From assembly GCA_049177155.1 (NCBI GenBank), contig CP185407.1:124001-188000 (forward strand): a stretch of DNA of 64,000 nt, given 5' to 3'. Made by a program: the position numbers and the translations under genes. Below the pieces are notes generated by a model. That model made no database searches and had not been told where the DNA came from. It worked only from the letters and a program-made list of their open reading frames with translations. How positions within the stretch are numbered: position 1 is the stretch's first letter; each line of letters starts with the position of its first letter. The stretch comes from Hennigella sp049177155 (GTDB taxonomy: Bacteria > Bacillota_I > Bacilli_A > Mycoplasmatales > Mycoplasmoidaceae). Positions 42,413 to 51,211 of the stretch are shown here, one piece after another.

Positions 42413-42456
42413 TATAATTATTAAAGATATATCTTTAATAATATATGGAGGTTGAA
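42413..42456 (+). promoter_or_regulatory. Hydrogenase operon promoter with a 26-base palindromic operator candidate
   Basis: TATAAT at 42413-42418 overlaps the left end of a perfect palindrome, 42417-42442, whose half-site is ATTATTAAAGATA. It covers the expected transcription start and is followed by GGAGG (42447-42451) and ATG 42457. Its place fits a repressor site. A hairpin in the leader is the other possibility. Confidence 0.65.
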
Positions 42457-42927
42457 ATGACTATTCAAGAATTTGCTACAGAAATTAAGAAAATTCATAG
42501 CCATAACGGAACCAAATTAATGTGCTTACAATTAGCACAAACTGAATTTGGTTATGTTTCTCGAGAAGCAATGACTGAAATAGCAAAAGAATTTAACACC
42601 ACAACAAGTGAAATTTATTCTATTGCTACTTTCTATGCACAATTTACCTTTAACAAAAAAGGTAAATATGTTATCAATGTTTGTCTAGGAACAGCTTGCT
42701 ATGTAAAAGGTAGCGCACAAATATTAGAACAATTTGAAAAGATATTAGGTATTAAACTAGGTGAAACTACACCAGACGGTATGTTTAGTCTTTCTAGTGC
42801 TAGATGTGTTGGCTGTTGTGGTTTAGCACCAGTTATTATGGTAAATGATAAGGTATATTCTATTAAAAGTCTAGACCAATGTCAAGACATTATTAATGAA
42901 TACAATGAAATGGAGGCTAGCAAATAA
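42457..42927 (+). CDS. hydC: NADH/ferredoxin [FeFe]-hydrogenase subunit HydC (NuoE-like)
   Basis: 156 residues. Thioredoxin-like [2Fe-2S] protein of the NuoE/HydC family (usual length about 160). It has the LAQTEFGYVSREAM and SEIYSIATFYAQFTF segments and four cluster Cys: NVCLGTACYVKG (C-x4-C) and ARCVGCCGLAP (C-x3-C). It passes electrons between the HydB flavin and HydA. Start at ATG 42457, placed 5 bases after GGAGG; the ATG at 42445 overlaps the Shine-Dalgarno. First gene of hydC-hydB-hydA, the same order as in Thermotoga maritima from memory. Confidence 0.9.
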   Translation: MTIQEFATEIKKIHSHNGTKLMCLQLAQTEFGYVSREAMTEIAKEFNTTTSEIYSIATFYAQFTFNKKGKYVINVCLGTACYVKGSAQILEQFEKILGIKLGETTPDGMFSLSSARCVGCCGLAPVIMVNDKVYSIKSLDQCQDIINEYNEMEASK

Positions 42928-42929
42928 TT

Positions 42930-44810
42930 ATGGCAATCACAATTAAAGAAATGCAAGCTATAAAAGAAAAGCTAGCTAAAAGAATAAATGACCGTAGAAT
43001 TGGTTTGGCCAAAGCTGAACAAACAGGTAAAACACAAATTTTAGTTTGTGCTTCTACTGGTTGTTTAAGTAATAAATCTAATGAAGTTATTAAAGAATTT
43101 AATAGATTAATTAAACTTCACAAATTAGAAAATAAAGTTGAAGTTTATGAAACAGGATGTCATGGTCTATGTGCACAAGGACCAGTTGTTCTTATTTATC
43201 CTGAAGGTATTTTCTACCGTAAGATAACACCAACTGATGTTGGACATATTATGTCTGAACATATTATTGGTGGTCATCCAGTGAAACAATTAATTTGACC
43301 AAGTCAATTAGATGCAAACCAAAATATTCTTCCTTTAAATAAAACTCACTTCTATAAAGACCAAGTGAAGATTGCTTTAAAAAATGCTGGTGTTATTAAC
43401 CCAGAAAACATTGAAGAATATATTGCATCAGATGGTTACTTTGCATTACACAAAGTATTAACATCTATGACACAAGATGAAGTAATTAATGTAATTAGTG
43501 AATCAAAACTACGTGGTCGTGGTGGTGGTGGCTTCCCAACAGGAACTAAATGAGCACTAACAAAAAAATCAGTAAGCAAAAAGAAATATGTTTGTTGTAA
43601 TGCTGATGAAGGTGACCCAGGTGCTTTCATGGATAGATCTATCCTTGAAGCTGATCCACATTCAGTAATTGAAGCAATGGCTATTGCTGCTTATGCTATT
43701 GGTGCTGACCAAGGTTTCATTTATGTAAGAGCAGAATACCCAATTGCTGTTCAAAGACTTGAAACAGCTATTAAACAAGCTAAGAAACTTGGTTTATTAG
43801 GAAAGAACATTCTTGGAACAAACTTTAGTTTCAATCTATCTTTACGTTTAGGCGCAGGAGCTTTCGTTTGTGGTGAAGAAACTGCATTGATGACTTCAGT
43901 TGAAGGTAATCGTGGTGAACCAAGACCAAGACCTCCATTCCCGGCTGTTAAAGGTTTATTTGGTAAACCAACATTATTGAATAACGTTGAAACATATGCA
44001 AACATTACAAGAATTATCTTGAACGGTGCAAGTTGATTTAACAAGATTGGTACTGAAAAATCTAAAGGAACAAAAGTATTTGCTGTTGGTGGTAAGATCA
44101 ACAACACTGGACTTATTGAAGTTCCAATGGGTACAACTTTAAGACAAATTGTATTTGATATTTGTGGTGGTGTACCTAAAGGTAAACAATTCAAAGCAGC
44201 TCAAACTGGTGGTCCATCTGGTGGATGCATTCCAGCTAAACTACTAGATACTCCGATTGATTATGAAAATTTAATGGCAATTGGATCAATGATGGGTTCT
44301 GGTGGTTTAATTGTTATGGATGAAGACAACTGTATGGTTGACATCTGTAAATTCTACATGGAATTCTGTGTAGAAGAATCATGTGGTAAATGTGTACCAT
44401 GTAGAATTGGTAACAGACGTTTACTTGAATTATTAACTAAGTTTACTGAAGGTAAAGCAACTGAAGCCGATATTGCTAGACTAGAAGATTTATCTAACCA
44501 TATTAAAGCAACTAGTCTTTGTGGTTTAGGACAATCTTCTCCAAACCCAATTCTTTCGACTTTAAGATATTTTAGAGAAGAATATATTGCTCACACCAAA
44601 GGACAATGTCCTGCTGGTGTATGTAAGAAACTTACAGGTTACTACATTGATCCAGCAAAATGTAAAGGTTGTTCAACATGCGCTAGAAACTGTCCAGTAC
44701 AAGCAATTTCAGGAACAGTTGGTAAACCATATGTTATTGACAAAACTAAATGTATTAAATGTGGACTATGTGCACGAAACTGTCGTTTTGGTGCAATCAT
44801 TAAGAAATAA
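42930..44810 (+). CDS. hydB: NADH/ferredoxin [FeFe]-hydrogenase subunit HydB (NuoF-like flavoprotein)
   Basis: 626 residues with TGA as Trp, the same length I recall for Thermotoga HydB. Order: an N-terminal thioredoxin-like [2Fe-2S] domain (CASTGCLS and ETGCHGLCAQGP), then the NuoF core with the NADH/FMN motifs GRGGGGFPTGTKW and CNADEGDPGAFMDR, the [4Fe-4S] site ESCGKCVPCRIG...CGLG, and a C-terminal 2[4Fe-4S] ferredoxin domain (CKGCSTCARNCP, CIKCGLCARNC). It is the NADH-binding subunit that is thought to carry out flavin-linked bifurcation with ferredoxin. The C-terminal ferredoxin domain separates it from respiratory NuoF. Confidence 0.93.
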
Positions 44811-44821
44811 GGAGGTTGTGT

Positions 44822-46564
44822 ATGGCTAAAATGATTAATTTAACAATAGATGGCGTTAAAGTCAGTGTTGAAGAAGGTTCAACAATTTTAGATGCTGCTA
44901 AAAAAGCAAAAATTAAAATACCAACACTTTGTTTCTTAAAAGGTATCAATGGTATTGGTGCTTGCCGTATGTGTTTAGTAGATGTTAAAGGTGTAAGAAA
45001 TCTTGTAGCATCTTGTGTTTATCCAGTTGCTGAAGGTATGGAAGTTAATACAAGAAGTAAAAGAGTATTAGATGCAAGAGACCGTAACCTTTCTCTTTTA
45101 ATGTCTAATCACAGAAAAGATTGTTCAAGCTGTTTAAAATCTGAAAACTGTAAGTTAAGAGAATATGCTGAACTTAACAAGATTGACGACCATTTATATG
45201 ATGGTATTCAATCTCATCATGAACCAGATGAAACATCTGATTGTATTATTAGAGATCCAAGTAAATGTATTCTATGTAAGAAATGTATAGCTGTTTGTGA
45301 AAAACAACAAGCTGTTGGTGTTATTCATGCCAATAAACGTGGATTCAACACTTACATTGGTTGTGCTTTTGATGAAAAGATGGACAAAACAGCTTGTGTA
45401 GGTTGTGGCCAATGTACATTGGTTTGTCCAACTGGAGCATTGACTGAAAAGTCATCATTGCTAGAAATAGGTGCTAAGGTTCATGATCCTGATACTATTA
45501 TTGTAGCTTCTGCAGCTCCTTCAGTTCGTGTAGCATTAGGTGAAGAATTCGGTTTACCTTATGGTACTGATGTTGAAGGCAAGATGATTACTGCTTTAAG
45601 AAGAATGGGCGTTAAGTATGTGTTTGACGTTAACTTTGCTGCTGATTTAACAATCATGGAAGAAGGAACAGAATTCCTTGATCGTTTAAATAATGGTGGT
45701 AAATTACCATTAATTACAAGTTGCTCTCCTGGTTGAATTAACTATGTTACAGCTTACTATCCAGAATTCATGGATAATTTATCAACTGCTAAATCACCAA
45801 TGCAAATGCAAGGTGCTATAACAAAAACTTACTGAGCACAAAAGATGGGTATTGATCCTAAAAAGATTTGTACACTTCATATCATGCCTTGTACAGCTAA
45901 GAAGTCAGAAATTAATTATGGTTGTGATGCATTAAAGGGAATGCGTGACACTGATGTTGTAATTACAACAAGAGAATTAGCTCGTGCTATTAAACAAAAT
46001 GGTATTGACTTTGTTCACTTACCTGATGGTAAGTATGATGAAATGTTAGGTGATTACACTGGTGCTGGTGTTATCTTTGGTGCCAGTGGTGGTGTAATGG
46101 AAGCTGCTTTAAGAACAGTAGCAGATATTGTTACTGGTGAAGATTTAAAACAAATCGAATACAAAAAAGTTCGTGGTATTAAAGGTATTAAAGAAGCAAC
46201 TATTAATTTAAAAGGCAAAGAAATTAAAGTATGTGCTGTTTCTGGTCTAGCTAATGCTAGAGAAGTTCTAGAAAATATTAAATCTGGAAAGAAACAATAT
46301 CACTTTGTTGAAATCATGTGTTGTCCAGGTGGATGTGTTAATGGTGGTGGTATGCCATACATTGACTATGACAAATATGATCGTGACGAAGTCATCAAAG
46401 CTCGTGCTAAAGCACTATACAAAAATGATAGCCACAGAAAACTTCGTAAGAGTCACCAAAACCCATCTATCATTAAAATTTACAAAGATTTCTTTGAAAA
46501 ACCAAACTCACACAAGGCTCATGAAATCCTTCATAGAAGCTACAAAAAACGTGAATTTATTTAA
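44822..46564 (+). CDS. hydA: [FeFe]-hydrogenase catalytic subunit HydA
   Basis: 580 residues with TGA as Trp. N-terminal [2Fe-2S] domain (Cys37, 48, 51, 65), His-ligated [4Fe-4S] site (His97, Cys101, 104, 110), two [4Fe-4S] sites (Cys149-159 and 192-202), then the H-cluster domain: L1 TSCSPGW (299-305), L2 MPCTAKKSE (355-363), L3 EIMCCPGGCVNGGGMP (498-513), and the small-subunit-type tail RKSHQNPSIIKIYKDFF. Reduces protons to H2. L1 has Ser at the second Cys of the more common TSCCPxW. It lacks the extra C-terminal cluster domain of Thermotoga HydA (about 645 residues). GGAGG 6 bases before the ATG. Maturases HydE, HydF and HydG are not in the window. Confidence 0.94.
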
Positions 46565-46611
46565 TATATAAAATATATTGAATTTATATCAAAAATTAGT
46601 CCAAAAATATG

Positions 46612-46649
46612 TATAATTAAATAGTAATAAGGAGATTAATTAACTCATT
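46612..46649 (+). promoter_or_regulatory. Ferredoxin promoter and ribosome binding site
   Basis: TATAAT at 46612-46617, then a 32-base leader with AAGGAG (46629-46634). The gene is thus transcribed apart from the hydrogenase operon, or additionally to it, since no terminator follows hydA. Confidence 0.6.
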
Positions 46650-46829
46650 ATGTCAAAAGCTGTCGTAAATAAAGAAAAATGTTTAGGTTGTGGCGCTTGC
46701 ACTGGCGTTTGTCCAGTAGGTGCTGTAGCTATCGGTTCTGATGGCAAAGCCGGCGTAGATCAATCTAAATGTGTTGGTTGCGGAGCATGTGCAGGCGTTT
46801 GTCCAGTACAAGCTATCGAAAACAAATAA
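46650..46829 (+). CDS. fdx: 2[4Fe-4S] ferredoxin
   Basis: 59 residues, typical for a clostridial-type ferredoxin. Two CxxCxxCxxxCP clusters: CLGCGACTGVCPVGA and CVGCGACAGVCPVQA. It carries low-potential electrons and is the expected partner of HydABC and of pyruvate:ferredoxin oxidoreductase. Its DNA is visibly richer in G and C than the surroundings (GGCGCTTGCACTGGCGTTTG). This could reflect strong expression or transfer. Located 85 bases after hydA, followed by its own terminator. Confidence 0.93.
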   Translation: MSKAVVNKEKCLGCGACTGVCPVGAVAIGSDGKAGVDQSKCVGCGACAGVCPVQAIENK

Positions 46830-46854
46830 TTTTTCTTATAACACATTGACGAAG

Positions 46855-46877
46855 AAAGGTGCTCGAGCACCTTTTTT
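46855..46877 (+). terminator. Ferredoxin terminator
   Basis: Palindromic stem AAAGGTGCTCGAGCACCTTT followed by T residues. Strong factor-independent terminator. Confidence 0.9.
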
Positions 46878-46897
46878 CTTTTTATAATTACTAATAT

Positions 46898-47701
46898 ATG
46901 CAAAAGAATATTTTTCATATTCACACTTATATTTGTAAACACTCTTCAAATAAATTTGAAGAAATTGTTGATTATGCATTAAAACATGGATATAAGAAAT
47001 TGTATTTTACTGAACACCCATACATTACTGTTAAATGCCCATATCAAGTTAGACGTGCAAGTTATGAAGATGTTGTTGAACTAAAGAATAAGATTGTTAA
47101 AGCCAACAAGAAATATAAAAATAGATTACAAATCTATTTTGGTTATGAAGTTGAATATAACAAAGCAGATAGATGATACATTAAGAAATTATCCAAAGAT
47201 GGTATCTGTGATTTCTTTGTTTTTGGTAATCACTTCTACGGTGATTTATTTAAAATGAAAATGCCACTACCTTTGGTAGTGAATGTTACTAAAACAAAAG
47301 AGCAATTAAAAGAATTTAATGCCAACAATAAAGCAGCAATGTCTAGTGGTTTAATGTCTTGAGTTGCTCATCCAGACATTTATTTAAATTCATATAAAAA
47401 ATGAGATTCAACAGCTAAAGCTGTTGCTAAACATATTATTGATTATGCAATTAAATATCATTTACCTTTAGGTTTCAATGTTAACATTAGATCTTTCGAA
47501 ACTAAGAGTGAATGACACTATCCATGTGAACACTTTTGAAAATTAGTAGCTAAAACAAATATTCCTGTAATTATTGAAGCAGACGCACATGAAATGCCTC
47601 CATTAACAGTAGAATGATTAGCTAAAGCTAAAAAGCTAGCTATTAAGTTTGGTTTAAAGAAAAATCTAACTGAAAAAATAACTTTAAATTATTTGCATTA
47701 A
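46898..47701 (+). CDS. PHP-domain phosphoesterase (histidinol-phosphatase-like)
   Basis: 267 residues with TGA as Trp. PHP motifs in order: FHIHTYICKHS (H-x-H), YFTEHPY (E-H), GYEVEY (E), GNHFYGD (H), WVAHPD (H-P-D) and EADAHEM (D-x-H). These are the ligands of a tri-metal site. In organisms that make histidine the family removes phosphate from histidinol phosphate; no his pathway is seen here, so the substrate is unknown. TATAAT at about 46883-46888 lies 9 bases before the ATG at 46898, giving a nearly leaderless message. Confidence 0.82.
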
Positions 47702-47702
47702 A

Positions 47703-47728
47703 AAAAGCTTCCTATGGAAGCTCTTTTT
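47703..47728. terminator. Bidirectional terminator
   Basis: Stem AAGCTTCC/GGAAGCTC-type with a TAT loop and A/T runs on either side. It is shared by the PHP gene and the convergent HPr-like gene. Confidence 0.75.
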
Positions 47729-47999
47729 ATTCTTTGTATTCAACTGCGAAGAAAGAAGCAATTTCTTTTATAGCAGCAGTTTCGTCATTTCAATTAGAAG
47801 TTCTAATTTCAATCTTGCCTGGAACTTTTACTTTAGTGTAAGCATTCATTAGGTTGATTAATGACTTTGCATTGGCTTTTGTTGTACCAACAATAACATC
47901 AACATCGCAAGTATATTTACCAGCGATTTGTTGTAATTTGGCAGCCATTTTATTATGTAGATAAGATGGGTTTGTAATTTTAACTTGTATACTTTTCAT
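47727..47999 (-). CDS. HPr-like protein with an altered active site
   Basis: 90 residues with one TGA-coded Trp, the usual HPr length. The N-terminal MKSIQVKITNPSYLHNKMAAKL aligns with MxxxxxxIxxxxGLHARPA: His15 is kept, but Arg17-Pro18 become Lys-Met. The Ser46 region is kept as ANAKSLINLMNA (family KSIMGVM). The C-terminus EASFFAVE-type segment reads IKEIASFFAVEYKE. HPr carries phosphate in sugar PTS uptake and, through Ser46, in regulation. The altered phosphorylation loop makes a PTS role uncertain. No EI or EII gene is in the window. Confidence 0.75.
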
Positions 48000-48055
48000 G
48001 TTTATAAAAATATACTTTAATTATAAATGCATTTCACCTATGGAAAATAAAAAAC

Positions 48056-48835
48056 CTACATTTTATTGTGGTTTTTTAATAATTTTTGGTCAAAGTTTTC
48101 ATCAAACCAAATGTATGACCCTTCCTTATTAAGGAAGCTTCTGAAAATATTTACATAAGCATTAGGTCATTTTTTAGTATCATAAAAATTTTTATTAATA
48201 AAATTTTTAATTTCAGTTCGTTGAGTAATCTTTTCATTTGGACACAAATTATTAATTACTGGGAACTTATATTTCTTTGCAACTTTTTCAATTTCTTTTT
48301 CTCTACAAAGAATTAAAGGTCTAATCAATCAAACTTTGTTTCGATCTAGATAATTAACAGGTTTTAGCGTAGCTAATCTAGATTCATTTAGCATATTCAT
48401 AAAGAATGTTTCAATAGCATCATCAGCATGATGACCTAAAGCAAGTTTATTAAACTTTTGGGCTTTCATTGCTTTTATTAAAATAGCTTTTTTCATCTTA
48501 GCACAAAGTGAGCATTGAATTTTGTTATGCTCTTTTTTAACATTTAAAACTTCAGCAATGTTAGAATCTAGAATTTCTAAATCAATATTGTTTGCTTTAG
48601 CAAACTTAGTTAGTTTGGCATAATTGACTTTCTTAAAACCTAAAGCAACATGAAAACCTTTAACTTTTAAGTTTCAATTGCTTTCTTTGTTTAGTTTTTT
48701 AGCAAGAATATCTAGTGACTTTAGTAAAACTAAAGAATCTTTACCACCAGATACACCAACAGCTATATGATCACCTTTTTTAATCATATGGAAAATACTG
48801 TTTGCTCTAATTATGTTACCAATTACTATTCTCAT
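48056..48835 (-). CDS. TtcA-like tRNA thiolase (PP-loop ATPase)
   Basis: 259 residues with TGA as Trp. PP-loop AVGVSGGKDSLVLL (residues about 24-37), then CSLCAKMKKAIL with the CxxC pair and LGHHADDAIETFFMNML, and RPLILCREKEIE, the layout of TtcA/TtuA-type enzymes that thiolate tRNA, for example C32. The SGGKDS form and the CxxC pair separate it from TilS. The TtcA group needs an Fe-S cluster, which matches the Fe-S enzymes in this genome. The target base is not predictable. Divergent from truB. Confidence 0.78.
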
Positions 48836-48860
48836 AATTTTATTATGATAAAATTATATT

Positions 48861-49526
48861 ATGTTTATATCTGATAAACTTATATTGATTAACAAGCCTG
48901 AAGGGTGAACAAGCAACGATGTAGTTGCTAAAATTCGTGGTGCTTGTCATTATAAAAAAGTTGGTCATGCTGGAACATTAGATCCAATGGCAACTGGTCT
49001 TTTAATTTTGGGTTATGATGAAGGAACCCACCTATTAGGTGACTTAATGTTGCAAGACAAACAATATCAAACAACTATCAAGTTTGGTATTAGAACCGAA
49101 ACCGGTGATCGAACTGGAGCAGTTATTGAAAAACAAAAAACAAAACTAAACATTAAACAAGTAAAACAAGCTTTAGCTAGTTTTGTTGATCAAGATTACT
49201 TGCAAAGACCACATCCATACTCAGCAGTTAAAGTAAACGGTAGGAAAGCATATGAATATGCTAGACAAGGTCAACATCTTGAATTAGAACCAAGATTAGT
49301 TAAGATTAATGGTTTTAAAATTAATGATTTTAATCCTAACAAACAAGAATTAAAGATAACTTTAAATGTAACTAAAGGTTTCTATGTTCGTTCATTTGCA
49401 GAGGACTTAGCAGCTAGATTACATACGGTTGCGCACATAATTACTTTAGTAAGAACTAAATGTGGCGACTTTAAATTAAAAAATGCTTATACTTTAAGTG
49501 ATTACATAAACAAACATGCAAGTTAA
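48861..49526 (+). CDS. truB: tRNA pseudouridine-55 synthase
   Basis: 221 residues with one TGA-coded Trp. Makes pseudouridine 55 in the T loop of tRNAs. The start INKPEGWTSNDVVAKIR and the catalytic block HAGTLDPMATGLL (Asp at about 43) match TruB, as do PYSAVKVNGRKAYEYAR and GFYVRSFAEDLAARL. The C-terminal PUA domain of longer TruB proteins is absent, as in other mollicutes. Overlaps ribF by 11 bases, in the conserved truB-ribF order. Confidence 0.93.
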
Positions 49527-50382
49527 AGTAATTAATACACAAACCGTTAAACCATCTTCTTTACCTTTGGTAATTGGTTATTTTGGTTGCATTCATGTTA
49601 TGCATGGTCAATTGTTTACAATGTACCATCATTACAATGTTTTAACTTTTAAAGATATGACAAGCAAGGTTGGAACGCAAATATATCCTTATAAGGATAG
49701 AATTAGAAACATTGCTGAATTCAAACCTAGAAATATTTTTATTTATGATATTGCTAAAAACAATATGAAGGCTGAAGAGTTTATTCAAAAGATTTTATTA
49801 AAAATAAACCCTAGCTCAATTATTGTTGGAACTGACTTTACTTTTGGTTCTGACCACCAATCGTATGAGATTTTAAAGAAATACTTTAAAGTTGAAGCAA
49901 TGCATTACAACTCGAGAGTTTCAACTACCATCATTGCTGATTTATTAAAAAACAAAGATATGGAAAAAGCCAATGGCTTAATGTTCTTCCCATTCTATTA
50001 CAATTCAAAATGAATTACTGGTTTAGGCCGTGGTAAAACAATTGGATGTAGAACAATCAATTTAGCAATTGATTATCCTGTTTATGTTCCAGAAGGTTGC
50101 TATGTTTCCAAGATAAAATTAGCTGGTAGAACATTTAGATCAGTGACTTTCTATGGAAAGAGCCCTGTCTTCCATGCTGAAAAACCAACATTAGAGACTC
50201 ATGTTATTGGAACAACTATTCCTCCAAGATTCTTCTTTCCAAGAATGATTAAAGATAATGTTAAGGTTGAATTTTTAAAATATATTCGTGAACCAAAGAC
50301 CTTTGCTAGCAAAGAAGAATTGATTAAAGCAATCAAAGACGATATTAAAGAAGCAAAAGAATATTTTGAACAAAATAAGTAA
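49516..50382 (+). CDS. ribF: RibF-like riboflavin kinase/FAD synthetase, motifs eroded
   Basis: 288 residues with TGA as Trp. Normally makes FMN and then FAD. The N-terminal adenylyltransferase HxGH region, usually GxFDGxHxGH, reads GYFGCIHVMHG, so the second Gly of the signature is Met and the acid is missing. SIIVGTDFTFG matches ELVVGxDFxFG. The kinase end GRGKTIGCRTINLAID aligns with GRGxxLGFPTANL, with Pro-Thr-Ala-Asn changed to Arg-Thr-Ile-Asn, and the catalytic Glu region is weak. FAD/FMN is needed by HydB. It may be specialised for one of the two reactions. Confidence 0.8.
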
Positions 50383-50386
50383 ATAA

Positions 50387-50392
50387 TATAAT
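50387..50392 (+). promoter_or_regulatory. -10 box of the ecf operon
   Basis: TATAAT at 50387-50392, 15 bases before the ATG of ecfA1 at 50408. A weak AAGTTCAAG rather than a Shine-Dalgarno lies between. Confidence 0.5.
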
Positions 50393-50407
50393 TATTTAAA
50401 GTTCAAG

Positions 50408-51211
50408 ATGAATAAAAAATTAATAGAGTTTAGTCATATTAATTTTGGTTATAAGAAAGATAACCCTATTTTATATGATGTTTCATTTTCAATAAATGAA
50501 AATGAACACATCTGTATTGTTGGTCCAAATGGTTGTGGTAAATCAACATTAGGAAAATTAATTGTTGGTTTGCTTAAACCACAAAGTGGTTCAATCATTT
50601 TTAAAGACAAAGAAGTTAATAAATTTAATATTAATGAATTGAGAAGTTGTTCAGGTGCTATTTTTGAAAACCCAGACAACCAATTTATTGGTTTAAGTGT
50701 TCAAGATGATATTGCCTTTGGATTAGAAAACCAAAGAGTATTACATAAAGATATGCAACCAAAGATTGATGAAATAGCTAAATTTGTTGGTATATCTGAT
50801 ATCTTAACACAAAGTGTTAAGAATCTATCTGGTGGACAAAAACAACTAGTAGCTATAGCTTCTATATTAGTAATGAACCCTAAACTAATAGTTTTTGATG
50901 AAGTTACTTCTATGATGGATGCTTCAGCTAAAAACAAGATTGATAAGCTAATCTTGTCTTTAAAGACAAAAAAGAAAACTATAGTAACCATTACTCACAA
51001 TATGGATGATGCAATGAAAGCAGACAGAATCATTGTTATGGATCAAGGCCGTATCATTTGTATTGACAAACCTAATAAGGTTTTTGCTAATCCTTTATTA
51101 AATACTTTATCTTTAGATAAACCATTTATTTATAGATTGGCTGATCAACTACATGTTGCTCCAACAAATGGTTTGGCTAAATTAGTGAAAGAGATTAAAA
51201 ATGAAAAATAA
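50408..51211 (+). CDS. ecfA1: ECF transporter ATPase subunit A1
   Basis: 267 residues with no internal TGA. ABC ATPase with Walker A VGPNGCGKSTLG (about 39-50), Q-loop FENPDNQFIG (the FQNPDxQ form typical of energy-coupling-factor ATPases), signature LSGGQKQ, Walker B LIVFDEV, and H-loop THNMDDA. In Walker B the second acid is kept as Glu. Pairs with EcfA2 to power vitamin uptake through shared EcfT. Overlaps ecfA2 by 11 bases. Confidence 0.93.
   Translation: MNKKLIEFSHINFGYKKDNPILYDVSFSINENEHICIVGPNGCGKSTLGKLIVGLLKPQSGSIIFKDKEVNKFNINELRSCSGAIFENPDNQFIGLSVQDDIAFGLENQRVLHKDMQPKIDEIAKFVGISDILTQSVKNLSGGQKQLVAIASILVMNPKLIVFDEVTSMMDASAKNKIDKLILSLKTKKKTIVTITHNMDDAMKADRIIVMDQGRIICIDKPNKVFANPLLNTLSLDKPFIYRLADQLHVAPTNGLAKLVKEIKNEK

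Noticed and set aside
42445..42456. Start of HydC at ATG 42445
   Set aside because: This ATG overlaps the GGAGG ribosome binding site that serves ATG 42457.
45734..45736. TGA in the H-cluster region of HydA as a possible selenocysteine codon
   Set aside because: The residue aligns with the Trp of the L1 motif TSCxPxW, and no SECIS-like structure is needed when TGA is Trp throughout the window.
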